Shown in pieces: positions 1 to 11,893 of a stretch of DNA of 49,345 bases; position 1 is the stretch's first letter; the number at the start of each line of letters is the position of its first letter. Made by a program: the position numbers and the translations under genes. Location: positions 1 through 49,345 of the forward strand of contig JALNQF010000311.1 in assembly GCA_028456385.1 (NCBI GenBank), given 5' to 3'. This DNA comes from Ophiosphaerella korrae. Its lineage: Eukaryota > Ascomycota > Dothideomycetes > Pleosporales > Phaeosphaeriaceae. The notes beneath the pieces were generated by a model, which worked only from the letters and a program-made list of their open reading frames with translations, made no database searches and was not told the origin of the DNA.

Positions 1-115
1 AAGCTACTAGGTATATATACCTAGTACTTACTTAGATAGCTTTATCTACTATTTACTCTTTTTAGTTAATTATTAAATCTACTTTATTAAGTTATCTTAC
101 GTAAAGTCTACTTTA
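1..115. mobile_element. Right part of a hAT-like MITE, cut by window start
   Basis: These bases repeat the last 115 bases of the small element at 17,909-18,221 almost base for base, including the palindromic ctaggtatatatacctag near its start. The match stops exactly at 115, where gypsy reverse transcriptase sequence begins (compare the uninterrupted stretch at 22,113 onward). The 8 bases after the junction, cacactag, are the expected target-site duplication, but the left copy lies outside the window. The element was therefore inserted in the RT region of gypsy A. Confidence 0.6.
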
Positions 116-3112
116 CACACTAGTAGTATTTTAAAAAAGAATTAATATAGTACTAAGAAAGTACTTAGACGTATTTATATTTATATACCTAGATAATATC
201 CTTATATTTTTAGAAATAGAGGAAGAATATAAACAACATATATATAAAGTACTAGAAAAGCTAGTAGAAAATAAATTGTTTCTTAAAATAAGAAAATGTA
301 AATTCTATACAAAAGAAATAGACTTTCTTAGATTTATTATTAAACTAGGAAAAATAAAGATTAACCTAGAAAAGATTATATTAAATAATAAATAGCTAAC
401 ACTAACGAACCTAAAAGAGGTATAATAGTTTTATAAGCTAGTAAACTTTTATAGAAAGTTAATAATAGGATAGTCTAAAGATATAGAACCTATAACAAGA
501 CTTATAAAGAAAGATACGCTATTTAAATAGATAAAGGAATATAATAAAGTATTTAATAAAATTAAAAGAAAGTTTATAGAGAATCTAGTTATTAGAATAT
601 ATAACCTAGACCTACTAGTAATAGTAAAAATAGATACATCTAACTTAGTCTATAGAATAGCACTAATATAGGAAGACCTAAGGACTAAATAAGAATATTT
701 AGTTAAATACTTCTCTAAGAAAATAATAATAGCTAAGCTTAACTACCTAATTTATAATAAAGATATACTAGTAATCTATAAAGTATTTAAGTAATAGAGA
801 GTATACTTATAAAGAGTAAAGTACTAAATAAAGGTCTATATAGACTATAAGAACTTTATTAGATTTATAATAAATAAGGACTTATTATAACACTATATAA
901 GATAGTAGGAATTCCTATTAATATTTAACTTAGAAATAATATATATAAGGGAAAGATAACTAATTTATAGACGCCCTTAGTAGAAGACTAGACCTATAAG
1001 AAGAAGTAAACGCTACTAGTATAGTTCTAGTTAAAAACAAGAAAGGATATTTAGTCTTAAATACACTTAAAATAGCCGCAACACTTAAAAGAAAGAGTAG
1101 TAAACTAGACGAATAGATTTAGAAAATAACATAAGAAGTATCTAAAGAAATAAAAAAACTAGAGATCTAAGAAAGACTTATATAAGCCTATAGAAGGATA
1201 TATATCCTAAAAAAGATCTAAAGAGAATTTATATAACAATTCTACAAATTACTAGTATATAGATACTAAAGAATTAATAAAACCTTAGATAGACTACTAT
1301 AAGAATACTATATCCTAAGAGTAAAATAGCTAGTAATAGAAGTACTACAAGACTATATAGAATATTATAGAAATAAGTATAGTAGATATATACTATATAG
1401 GATACTATAACTAATAGAAGTACTAGAATAACTATAGAGAGTTATTACAATAGACTTTATTACGAAGTTACCTAAGTTAAAAGATCTAATATTAGGAGTT
1501 AAATATAATAGAATTATAATAATAGTAGATAAGCTTATAAAGTACTTATACTTTAAGCTATATAAAGAAAAAAGTAGGATAGAAGCTACTATATACTAGG
1601 TCCTAGGAACTATAATTAGTTAATATAGACTTCTAGACAAGATTATTATAGATAAAGAGATAAGATTTATATTAAAACTATAGAGTACAATAATAGTACA
1701 ATTAGGAGTTAGATATATAATATTAATAGTATATTACCTAGAAATAGATAAATAATCTAAACAAATAAACTAGATAGTAGAATAGTACTTAAGATATTAC
1801 CTTAACTACAACTAGAATAACTAGGTATAGCTACTACCTATAGCACAGTTAGTATACAACAGCGTAAAGAATATAGTAATAAGAGTATTACTCTTCTTTG
1901 CGAATTATAGATTTAACCCTAGCGTATACTAAATACTAAGATCTAAAGAATCTTAGTCTCTAAGAGGAGAAAACCTTACTAATAGACTTAAAGAAATACA
2001 CGATTAACTAAGATAGGATATAGAGTTCTTATAGGATTAAATAGCAAAGTACTACGATAAAAAATACTAAGAGGGACCCTAATTTAGAGAGGGAGAAAAA
2101 GTATAGTTAGTTAGGAGAAATATAAAAAGTAAACAACCTAGTTTAAAACTTAATTATGTTAAGATAAGACTATATAAAGTTAAAAAAAAAGTTATACTAG
2201 TTATATTTAAGCTAAAGCTACTAAATAAAATAAGGATATACCTAATCTTCTACGTAGCACTACTAGAGATAGTACTATAAAATATAGAACTACTAGTATA
2301 CAAAGTAGATATATATATAGAAAATAAAAAGAATAAGAAGTTTAAGAAATCTTATAATACTAGTTTTATAATAGAAGAAACTACTACCTAGTAAAATAGA
2401 TAGGTATAAACGAGAAAAGACAACTATAGGAAAATATATAGGAACTAGAGGATAACCTTAACTACTCTAAGAAACTAGAGGAGTTCTAAAGTTAAAACCC
2501 TCTAGAGCGCCTTGTAGTAAACTAAGAAAACTAGCACTACTAATAGTAAATAGAGAGATGCTAGGAATATCTAATATAATAGGAGCTAGAGTAGCCTCTA
2601 AGGTACAAGACTATTTAGACGATTTAGCGTTATTATAAGCCTTTAGCTTATAAAAATACTTAATATAAGAATAAAGATCTACTAGCTTATAAAGAGTTAG
2701 CTTATACTTAGCCTTAGCCTCTATAAGCTATAATAATACTATCTCTTAAGCCTAGTTAATAGCTTACCCTATATAACTTAGTAAAAAGAGACTACGTAGA
2801 ATTTAAATACCTACACTCTATAAGAGAAATACTAGAAGGAGTATACTTATATTAAATATTAGCAAGAATATACTCGATATAATACTTACTATCTTTTAAA
2901 GATACAAGATAGGTAAGCTTTAACTAAGTATAATAAGCGTAAAGAAATATTTTAACTCTATTACGAGTAACACGAATAATAAGAAGAAGTTTGTTATAAT
3001 TAGAATAAGAAGATATAGAGAATAATAAGGAACTAGAAATAAATAAAGAAACTAGACTAATAACCTTAGGCCTAGGATAGGAAAACGAGGACCTACCTAG
3101 AGAGGAGAATAG
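116..3112 (+). pseudogene. Gypsy A: RIP-degraded 3' part of pol (RT to chromodomain) and 3' untranslated part
   Basis: This is the sense-strand remnant of a Ty3/gypsy chromovirus polyprotein. Reading through TAA/TAG stops gives, in order: the RT active-site block YLDN at 186-197 (family YLDD, second Asp changed to Asn by G-to-A), the RT thumb and RNase H region (to about 1,000), the integrase zinc-binding and core regions (about 1,200-2,050), the integrase C-terminal region, and a chromodomain at about 2,330-2,470. Coding appears to end near 2,510. The rest leads to a purine-rich tract directly before the LTR at 3,113. The 5' half of the element lies outside the window, beyond the small hAT-like insertion. 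It aligns closely with elements C and G. It cannot encode active protein. Confidence 0.85.
2467..2950 (-). pseudogene. Antisense reading frame at the 3' end of gypsy A
   Basis: On the strand opposite to pol there is a frame shared with elements B, D, G and I. Its N-terminal part carries the block LSS-like / SLIEY; after a +1 offset, a charged, coil-like part and a C-terminal stretch containing FLSLLQGALEGFNF follow. The stops are mostly of RIP type (TAA/TAG at Gln or Trp). No product is recognised. It could be a genuine antisense gene of the retroelement or a by-product of the opposite strand; its conservation between copies favours the former only weakly. Confidence 0.3.
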
Positions 3113-3554
3113 TATTATAGTTATAATAAGGGAAAACTAACTTAAGCTAATTAGCTCTACTATAGATAACAAAAGTATATACAACTTATAGGGTAATAAA
3201 CTTAATTAAGAAACTAACTATAATAGAGATACGTAATAACTTTACGATTTACAATCTTAGTAAATATAAAGTATAAAGCTAAGCATATAATAACCTTGTA
3301 ATTTGTAATCTTAGCAAACACAAAGTACAAAGCTAGCTAAGAAATATAGGTATATAGTTAGTAGCAATGCGTATTATTAGGATAGTATTAGTAATTCAAT
3401 CCTTTATCTATAGAACGCTAATACAAGATAGTTGCGAAACATCTTCTATTATTTATAGTTATTGCTAATTACAACGTAAACTCTGTTATTAACTCTTAAT
3501 CTACTAACAACCCTAATAGGTTATTAGGAAGTTAACCCTAGTAACTCTATTATA
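3113..3554 (+). repeat. 3' LTR of gypsy A (mosaic type)
   Basis: The LTR has the boundaries expected for TG...CA after RIP (now TA...TA), about 442 bp, preceded by a purine-rich tract. The first two thirds match the LTRs of C and B, while the last ~45 bases match the LTR of G. It contains the ~54-bp tandem block typical of C. Element A inserted into element F, whose sequence starts at 3,555. The other copy of the target duplication is off the window. Confidence 0.75.
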
Positions 3555-6500
3555 TTAGACAATTTTGTTATAACTAAGGGCGCTTTATAAGCTCTACGTA
3601 GTTAGGTTTATTATAGAACTTTCTTCTACTAATATATCTATTATAACCTAGCTATAGCTTCGTATATCCTATATATCCTAGTATATTATACTTATTTCTT
3701 ACTTTCTTAAGTATCTACTAATAATTCTATAGATTAGCTTTAGGTTCCTATATATTTTTACTTACTAAGTAGCCTTTCTATTTTACTAGCTACTCTTAGA
3801 GAAACTATATACTTTAGAAGGCGTTACGTCCTATTTCTTAATATCTTTATAGGTCTTTAACTTTAAACTTATTATCTTCTTCTTTCTAATATTAGAATTA
3901 TTACTATACTAGTATTTTTAGCTTAGCTAGTTCTAGTAAGCTTATATAGAACTTAGAGTATACCTTAGTATTTTTAGGTAGTTCTAGTATTTTTGTTACT
4001 AGCCTATTATCTTCTTTAACTAAAAATAGTCTAACCTTAATATAGTCTAGTCCTTTACTAAGTTACTTAGTCTATAGATTCTTTATATAAAGATACGCTT
4101 TATCCTTTTCTTTTAGCCAAGGTACTATTTTTTATTTTTAATTAATATATAAAAAACCTCATTTCTAAGCTTTCTCTAGTTTTTATCTTATCTTATTATA
4201 GAGTCCTTATATATCTTTAACTCTAACTAATACTACCTCTATCTTAGGTCCTAGTAGTATTTTCTTAAATAAATTAGAGTATATCCTATAGTTTGTAAAA
4301 TATAGTATTTTACCTATTACTTCTAAGTACTTGTTATTGTATACTAATTGTGCTATAGGTAATAGTAATACCTAATTATTTTACTTCTAATTACTATAAA
4401 TCCTTAGGTAGGTTTTTAATATTCTATTAGTTTACTCTATCTATCTATCTATCTATAGATAATAGGCTATTAATAGCTTCTTTTTTATCTTTATTACTAT
4501 AAGTAGTGTTATCTAGTAATTTAACGTAAAAAGCTTATCTCTATTACTATTAATACTTTTTAGTATCTTATATTTTTGTATTAGTACGTCTAGTAGTATA
4601 TATCCTAGCTAATCTACTATATAGTTACTTTAGAATTTCTCTATCTAAGTGTATTTTATAAATTAGTCTATAATTACTATTATTATATTATATCCTATTC
4701 CTATTACTAGGTCTTTTAACGTTAGTAGTCCTATAATAAAATCTATCGCAATATCTATCTATAGTTCTTCTAGTATCTTAATTACTTATATTTCTCTATA
4801 AGGTATATATATCTTATACTTATTTTTCTAGTAATCTACGTATTCTTTAATAAACTACGTTACTTTCTTCTTTATCTTACTAAATCTATAATTTCTCTAG
4901 ATTAGTTCTATAGTTTATATAATCTCTAGGTACCTATATACTAGGTTATTATAGTATTATTATATAATTACTTTTTATAATTCTTCTAGAACCTTGTTTA
5001 TAATCCTAACTAGGTTATTAATTTCTTGTTCCTCTACTAGTTGTATATTTAGTACTAAGTATCCTTGTCTATTATCCTAGAGTATAGCTTCTTCTACTAC
5101 TTGTCTCTTTCTTACAATATTATATCTTTAGCTAAGCGCGTCTACTTAGCTATTTTCCTTACCTAGTACGTACTAGATCTTAAATTTATACTATCCTAGT
5201 AGTTCTAACTATTATATCTACCTATCTTTTAACTTCTTACTTATTATAAAGTATATTAGGTTCTTATAATTTATCTTAATAATTACTTCTACTACGCTTT
5301 TAGTATACGCTCTCTAATATTTAAGTATATTAACTATTATAAGTAGCTCCTTATTATATACGTTATCTCTCTCTTCTTATTCTATAAACTTCTCTAAATA
5401 GTATATAATTAGATACTATTTACTTTTATACTCTTGTAGCGCTATTACTTTATAAGCTAGATTAGATATATCTATCTTAATAACTAGGGTCTTGTTACTA
5501 TAAAATTACTTTAGAATAGGTAGTATAATATAGGCTTACTTAAGTTCCTTATAAGCTTATTTCTACTCTACTCTTTATTCTTATATTATATCTTTCCTTA
5601 TAAGCTTTATAAGTAGTAGTACGTTTTTAGAAAATCTTTCTATAAAGTATTAGTTAAAGTTAATAAATCTTAAGAATAATTATACGTCTTTAACTATCTT
5701 AGGTTCCTTCTATTCTTCTACTACTTTAATATTGTTTTAGCTTATCTTAACTTTATTAATACTTATTATATATCCTAGAAACTCTACTTTTATCTTGTAC
5801 TATTCGCACTTCTCTAGCTTTAGTTATAGGTTATATTAGTCTAAGTACTATAGTACTATTATTACTTACTCTATATACTCGCCTTCTTCTTTAGAATATA
5901 TTAGTATATTATCTAGGTAAGCTATAATAAACTTATCTAAGTATTCTTATAATATATTATTAATTAGTCTTTAGAATATTACTAGTATATTTATTAGTCT
6001 AAAGAGTATTACTATATACTTATAATATCTATAGTATATTTAGAATTCTATCTTTTACTCTTTACCTACTTTAATTTATATTAGGTAGTATCTATCCTTT
6101 AGGTCTAGCTTTGTAAAAATCTTAGCTTAGCTTAGCTTATCTTAGAGTTTATCTATATTTAGTAGTAGGTATTAGTCCTTTACTATAATATTATTTAGTT
6201 TTTAGTAGTCTTTTCTTCTTTAGTATAAAGAGAATTAGAAATCCTACTAATAATAAGGATTCTTATATATATCCTTTCTTTAGGTCTCTATTTAGTCTTT
6301 CTTAGAGTATTACTAATTTACTCTCTATTAATTAGTAAATAAGTCTAAAAGGTAGCTCCTTTCTTTCTTATTACTTAATCGTATAATCCTAAGGTTAGTA
6401 CTTTAGTAATACTAGTATATCTATCTCTTCTATAAATAAGTAGCTAAACTTCTTGTATTATTCTAAGATTTTAGGAGTTACGCGTTACTCCTTTACTCCT

Positions 6501-8950
6501 ACTTCTTAGCCTAGCGCCTTACTAGTACCTATAAAGGTACTTATTCTCTCTTAATAAGTTACTATTAAAGCTACTATCTTATATAGTACTTTCTTATCTA
6601 CTATTGTACGCTATTAATATATAGGCTTAGATCTACGTACGTCTTTATAGTTGTTAAATAAGAAGTTCTAGTTTTTCTAATTAACTCTAGGATTAATCTC
6701 TTGTAGCTATAGAAGTCCTAGTATAATATTTTTATTAGCTAAAACTAATATATCTAGGGTAATCCTTATACTATATCCTTAAATAATAATCTCTATAGTT
6801 ACTTTATTGCTAACTATTAGGTTTCTTAGTATTAGTTATCTATTCGCGATATAGATTAGATATAGTATCTTCTTTACTTATAGTTAGAGTCTTACTTATT
6901 TTACTACTTTAGGTATAATTAGGTTTATAAATAACCCTAAATCTACTAATACTTTTATTCTTTCTCTCTTTATCTTTACTAGGAGTTTAATAAGTCTTTT
7001 AGCGTTAATAGCGTTATAGCTTCTAGATATATATCTAGCGTTAGCTATTTACTTAAAAAAGACTTAATTTTATAATCTTTGTTTATCTTTTACTAAAATC
7101 CTTAAAGTATCTTAATCTTTTTATATTGTTTATACTTCTCTAGCGTATAGGTTTACTAGATTAAATTAATATATTAGTTATTTATAAGTATCTTACTTGT
7201 GTTTATATCTTCTTTAGTTATACTTAGAAAGTACTTAGCTTCTTACTTATCCTATAGGTATTGTTTATATCTTACGTTTATATACTCTTCCTAGTTCTAT
7301 TTATATCTAGATCTACTATAAGAGAAATATCTAGATCTTATCTTGTTAGAATAGTAGGTAAGGTAGTTGTTGTAGTAATATCCTATCTATAATAGTAGTA
7401 GATAGTTTAGGTTATATAGGTATAGCTAGTATTATAGTTCTTATATTAATACTAGTTTTATAATAATTAGTACCTAATTATTATTAGTATATAATAATTT
7501 ATATTACTAGGTTTACTTTACTTTATATATCTAGCGTTCCTTATCTTACTATTCTTTTACTAAGTAGTAGCTATCTACTAGTCTCTAGATTTCTTTTGTA
7601 AATCTATCTTATACTTTAGCGTTCTCTTACCTTAGCTCTAGTATTCTAGGTACTATTTTATATTTAGAGGTCTTAAGCTCTTAGTTTTCTTTTTTATTCT
7701 TGTCTTAGGCTATATATACTTGCTTTCTTAGATATAGCGTCGTCTTACGTCTATACCCTATCTTTCTCTAGTATAGCTAAAGGTATTCTAAAGTATCTAT
7801 CTTAGCTTACTTCTACTTTAGCTAATACCTCTTTACGTAGCTTTATACTCCTAGTAGTATATTTTTAGCTTCTACCTTATTATCTATTATAAAGCTACTT
7901 AGTTTTATAGTAATCTTATAGTAGTTATATCTCTTACCTATTTCTTACTACTAGAGGTTTGTAGTCTTGTAATCTCTCTTCTCCTAGCTTCCTCTAGAGA
8001 TTACTTCCTATTCTTCCTCTCTATTATTATCTTACCTCTTAAGTATATTAATTTATTATATTAGCTAATTCTTTACTTAGTAATTCTTTACTAAGTACTC
8101 TATTTTACTATACTTATAGTATTTTTAGCTTTCTACTCTCTTAGAGTTCTTATAGTAATAGTATTTTTATTTTCCTAGGTTTACGTTATTAATATATATC
8201 TTATCTAGCCTAAAATGTCTATAGCTACCCTAAACTTAGTTATTCTTATATTTACGTTAGTACTTGTACTTAGGTTTACTCTTCTTACTATCTATATATA
8301 GTACTCTACTATTCTTAGCTTCTACTATATATTTATATATATAGTTATTAACTTAAATTACTTTTTCTATTAGGTTTTCTAACGTCTTAATTATAGCTCT
8401 ACTGCGTATTAGCTCGCTTTAAACGTTACTCTTAAGTTTCTATTAAAATATCCTTATTAATAACTTGTTATTCTATTCTATTTATATCGCGTAGCTTTAG
8501 AATTTGTTAGTATAGTCTACTACTACTTTGTATTGTTATAGCTACTATATTGCGCGCTCTACTACTACTATCTTATTTACTAGTAGAAAGGCTTATTATA
8601 CTTTATCTTTAAACTTAATCTATTCTTTAAAAATCTTGTTATAGTTACTATTATTATTATTAAGGTATTTGTTAAAGTATAGCGTAACCTATTTCTCTAC
8701 CTTACTCCTTATATAAGATAATATAAGTATAGCTCTATCTTTATCTTAAACTTAGTCTACTTTAAAAAAAAAGATTAAGTTATAAGATCTATAGCTTAAG
8801 CTTATTTTATTCTCTATAGTAGAGGTTTAGCTTAGTAACTTTAGAAGTTAGCTATATAGGTTACTCCTATACGCTAGTTATCTATATTTATTAACGTATT
8901 ACTTATCTTAAAGGTATTTAATATATTAAGACCTTAGAACTAAGTAAGAG
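3555..8950 (-). pseudogene. Gypsy F: RIP-degraded gag-pol of a second chromovirus family
   Basis: This is a Ty3/gypsy polyprotein remnant read from right to left. Visible on the minus strand are: a gag-like region (about 8.9-8.2 kb), a knuckle-like block with two former CxxC pairs near 8.1-8.2 kb, a protease block with the LVD(S)G context near 6.95-7.0 kb, RT with YLDN at 5,908-5,919 followed by typical thumb motifs such as LEKCE and VEFLGYII, an integrase core block IDFIIGLLTLKD near 4.72-4.76 kb, the integrase C-terminal region near 4.1 kb, and a chromodomain with LVKWKGYLVSKN context near 3.75-3.83 kb. The sequence differs from A-D, G and I, so it is another family. Stops are TAA/TAG throughout. 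The left end is cut by insertion of A. No LTR pair could be defined; the start near 8.95 kb is approximate. Confidence 0.8.
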
Positions 8951-9200
8951 TAATAAGGGTAAGTAGGCTTCTATAAGATAGGTAAGGTTAATAAATAAGT
9001 TAGTTACTTAACTTAATTAATAGTTAGCTCTTATTAGAGTATTACAAGGTATATAAGTATTAATAGATAGATAAGAATCTAATTAAAGTATTAGTTATAA
9101 TACTCTATTAGGATAAGAGTATAAAAAAGAGATTAAATATAATAGTCTATAAAGGTCTATTAACGTTCCTATATACTTGTTATCTAGCGTTTATTTCTAA
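8951..9200. repeat. AT-rich stretch with a long imperfect inverted repeat
   Basis: There is no coding signal. The arms 9,028-9,046 (ctcttattagagtattaca) and about 9,098-9,119 are imperfect reverse complements separated by roughly 50 bases. They may be two facing LTR ends, possibly the 5' LTR border of element F, but no partner LTR is available in the window to test this. Confidence 0.35.
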
Positions 9201-9280
9201 GTGCTTACTCTAGAGCGTTTACTCTAGAGTACTTATTCTAGAGTGTTTACTCTAGAGTATTCGCTCTAGAGCGTTTACTA
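9201..9280. repeat. Minisatellite with CTCTAGAG core
   Basis: About five tandem units of 14-15 bp carry the self-complementary core ctctagag or tctagag, separated by tttact-, ttat- or ttcg-type spacers. The units differ mainly by C/T and G/A, consistent with RIP-type drift. It lies between the end of gypsy F and the Tc1/mariner remnant. Confidence 0.7.
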
Positions 9281-9299
9281 CTAAATAGTTACGTGTTCT

Positions 9300-10558
9300 A
9301 CTACGCTATATTGCCTAGCCTAATTACGTATAATATAATAGCTTACCTACTACTTAGTATTATAATAGTAAGCTAGTAGTAAAGAAATATTATTTTCTAT
9401 ATAAATTATATATAAAGAGTTATTAAGTAGTTATCTTTACTACTTTATATACTTACTACCTACTTAGATAACTACTTAGTAGCGCTCTCTTATTAAGGTA
9501 GTATATTTCTAATACTTAGTTATCTAGATTTTCTCTTACTCTTCCTATATATACTACTTTATATTATCTTAAGTATATAAGAAGTACTTCTCTACTTAGT
9601 ATTTTAGTAGCTACTAAACGTACTTAATAGAGTTAAAGTCTAGTAAGTTAGCTAGCTACTATACTTTCTTAATCTTTATAGCTCTCTTTATAGCTATTAT
9701 TACTCTTAAAGTATAAATAGAGGTATTATCCTATATATATATAAGCTCTCTATATTACTCTTAAAAGGCTATAATATAAAGTAAGATATGTTAAATATAG
9801 ACTACTAAGTTTTTAGTCTACTTTTTATTTATATACTATTCTTTCTTAAAAAAGATAAGAGGCCCCTTTATATTAATAGAGATAATAGACTATACTATAT
9901 AAGCTAAATATTTCTTAAATTTTAGGACGTAGTAAGTAAGTAAGTACTTCTCTTTAGCTCTCTTTATAATATATACCTAGCTATAGCTTATATATACTAA
10001 TATCTTATTACTCTAGCTAATACCTACTTATTACTTATTAGCTTAGTTAAGGCACTCTTACGCCTAGAGTACTTAATCCTCTATATACTATAAGGTAAGA
10101 AGAGGTTTTTCTATTACTTTCTATTAATAGTAAAGCTTATTCTTAAAGGCTTTAATAAATATATACTTATAGACGTTAATACTAAGCTTATAAGTAATCT
10201 TTTCTTAAGTTTTTTATTATTATTTAGTATTTTTAGTAGTATAATTAATAAAGAGCTTATAAGTAAGTATATTAATTAGAGGCTTTTTACCTTATAGCTT
10301 TATAGGAGTACTTTACGCGTAAAGATAATTAGAAATAGTTTACTATAAGATTTATAGCTTTTAAGTAATTACTATCTACTTCTATCTAATTTTAGCTAGT
10401 ATATAAATTTTAAAGCGCTCCTTATAAAATACTTAATAATTTAGCGGTTTTAGTATAGCTAGGTAGTAAGTTAATAAGCTAGAAAAAATATCTTAGCTTG
10501 TATAAGAGGCTTATATAAATAAAGGTATTTATTCTAGCTACTTTATATAGGATTTATA
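9300..10558 (-). pseudogene. RIP-degraded Tc1/mariner transposase
   Basis: The minus strand, read through stops, gives a DDE transposase of the Tc1/mariner superfamily. A KGPLIFF block lies near 9.86 kb. The second catalytic Asp is in the DNTSIYT context (family DNASIHT) at 9,728-9,730. The terminal block corresponding to PDLNPIE is at about 9,610-9,640, where the catalytic Glu is now Lys (codon at 9,623-9,625, G-to-A). The N-terminal DNA-binding half should lie at about 9.95-10.45 kb but is too degraded to place. No terminal inverted repeats were found by eye, and the ends are approximate. The family differs from the Tc1 element at 33.65 kb. D inserted at its right border. Confidence 0.7.
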
Positions 10559-11004
10559 TATTATAAGTTACTTATTATTAACTATAGTAACTTTTCTAAA
10601 GTATATTAGTAAATTAGAAAGTAATAACAAAAGCTTGTATAGTAATTAGTAATAACTAGAAATAATAGTTAATTTGTATATATAATATTAAGTATTAGCG
10701 TTCTAGGTTAGAGATTAGATTACTAATACTATCCTAATAATACGTATTACTATTAACTATATACTTATACTAATCTATTTATACAACCTTATAGATTTCC
10801 TTAATATATTATACGTATTTATAGATTACTCTAATCTATTATATATATTTATAGATTACTCTATATTACGTATCTAGGTTATAGTTTATTTTCTAATTAA
10901 GTTTATTATCTTATAAGTTATTACCTTACTTATCTTATACTTTATTAGTACTTAAGTTAAAACTAATTAGTTCTATCTTAATTTCTCTTGTTACACCTAT
11001 AACA
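10559..11004 (-). repeat. 3' LTR of gypsy D (heavily RIP-mutated)
   Basis: This is the partner of 32,572-33,017 and has identical length. The TG start is now TA. The three ~30-bp units with agatca/tgatct arms seen in the right LTR are still recognisable here but largely converted to TA-rich sequence. Nearly every C in a CpA context seen in the right LTR is T here, a direct within-element measure of RIP. Confidence 0.88.
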
Positions 11005-11169
11005 CTATCTCCTCTTCTAAGTAGGTTCTAGTTTCTTTATCTATATTAAGCTCTTTATCCTCTTCTCTTATACTTACTAAGTCTTCTATTTATTGTTTTT
11101 AATTAGTAGATTATATATTACGCTATAGTATTATTGTCTATACGTAATAACTTAGGCTAATAGCTAAGC

Positions 11170-11370
11170 TGTCACGCACGACGTTAGGAGGGCAACAAGA
11201 CGCATAGGCCTTTTAGCCTATACACAGAATCAAGTATATATAATATACACTCCTACTACGTATAGAGTAAGATATAAATAAACACCCTTTACTTTTCCTT
11301 ACTTAACCCCGTACACTAGCGTATCCCGGTTTCTCTACAAGCCTCTACGGTAGACGAAGCCCTATTAACA
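11170..11370. mobile_element. 201-bp LTR-like insert with little RIP
   Basis: The insert starts tgtcacgcacgacg and ends cctattaaca, giving TGT...ACA ends typical of an LTR, and contains a TATA-like gatataaataa. It interrupts D between stretches that otherwise follow the order seen in B. Many CA dinucleotides survive, in sharp contrast to the surroundings. The flanks (taagc and attat) do not form a clear target duplication, so a solo LTR is only the best guess; a short non-autonomous element is the alternative. Confidence 0.5.
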
Positions 11371-11424
11371 ATTATAATATTTACTTATTCTTATTATAAA
11401 TCTTTAAACCCTCTATTAGATTAT

Positions 11425-11893
11425 CTTTCTTTAAAGTATAGTAAGGCTTACAAGGTATATATTTATACTAATACTTATTTATTTTATAATCTCTCTAGTA
11501 TATCTCTAGTAGTATATAGTTTAGTAATACTTATTCGCGTATCTATACTTATTTATAATAGGGAGAGCTATTAACTACGCTTAAGATAAACTATCTAAAT
11601 AGATTGTAGAGGCTAAAAAGGAGTATAACTAGATTCTAAGTATATAGGTAAAAAATTATACCTATTTAGTTTGTCTTTAGAAGATAAAGGCCTTAAATAA
11701 TACAAAGTCTATTAAGTAAGCTATTTTTTTAGAGTCTAAACTTAATTTTAAGACTATAGTAGAGGCTACTCTAGCTCCTATTATATTAGGCGCTCCTATT
11801 ATCTCTCTATCTAGTAGTAGTAACATAGACTTTCTTAGTTTACTATAAGGCGTTCTAGAGGATTTTAATTTTAGAACTCTTCTAGTTTCTTAG
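11425..11893 (+). pseudogene. Antisense reading frame at the 3' end of gypsy D
   Basis: This frame is opposite to D pol and shared with B, A, G and I. The first part contains SLKYSKAYKVY and LSSISL; the second, in the +1 frame, begins GRAINY and ends with FLSLL-GVLEDFNF. In B the equivalents are SLKDSKYYNKC, LSSVSL, GRAIN and FLDLLQGALEGFNF. Positions that are Cys in one copy and Tyr in another suggest an original Cys pattern. The function is unknown. Confidence 0.33.

Noticed and set aside
4437..4457. (CTAT)n microsatellite
   Set aside because: Only about five units inside the degraded integrase region of F; not notable in TA-rich sequence.
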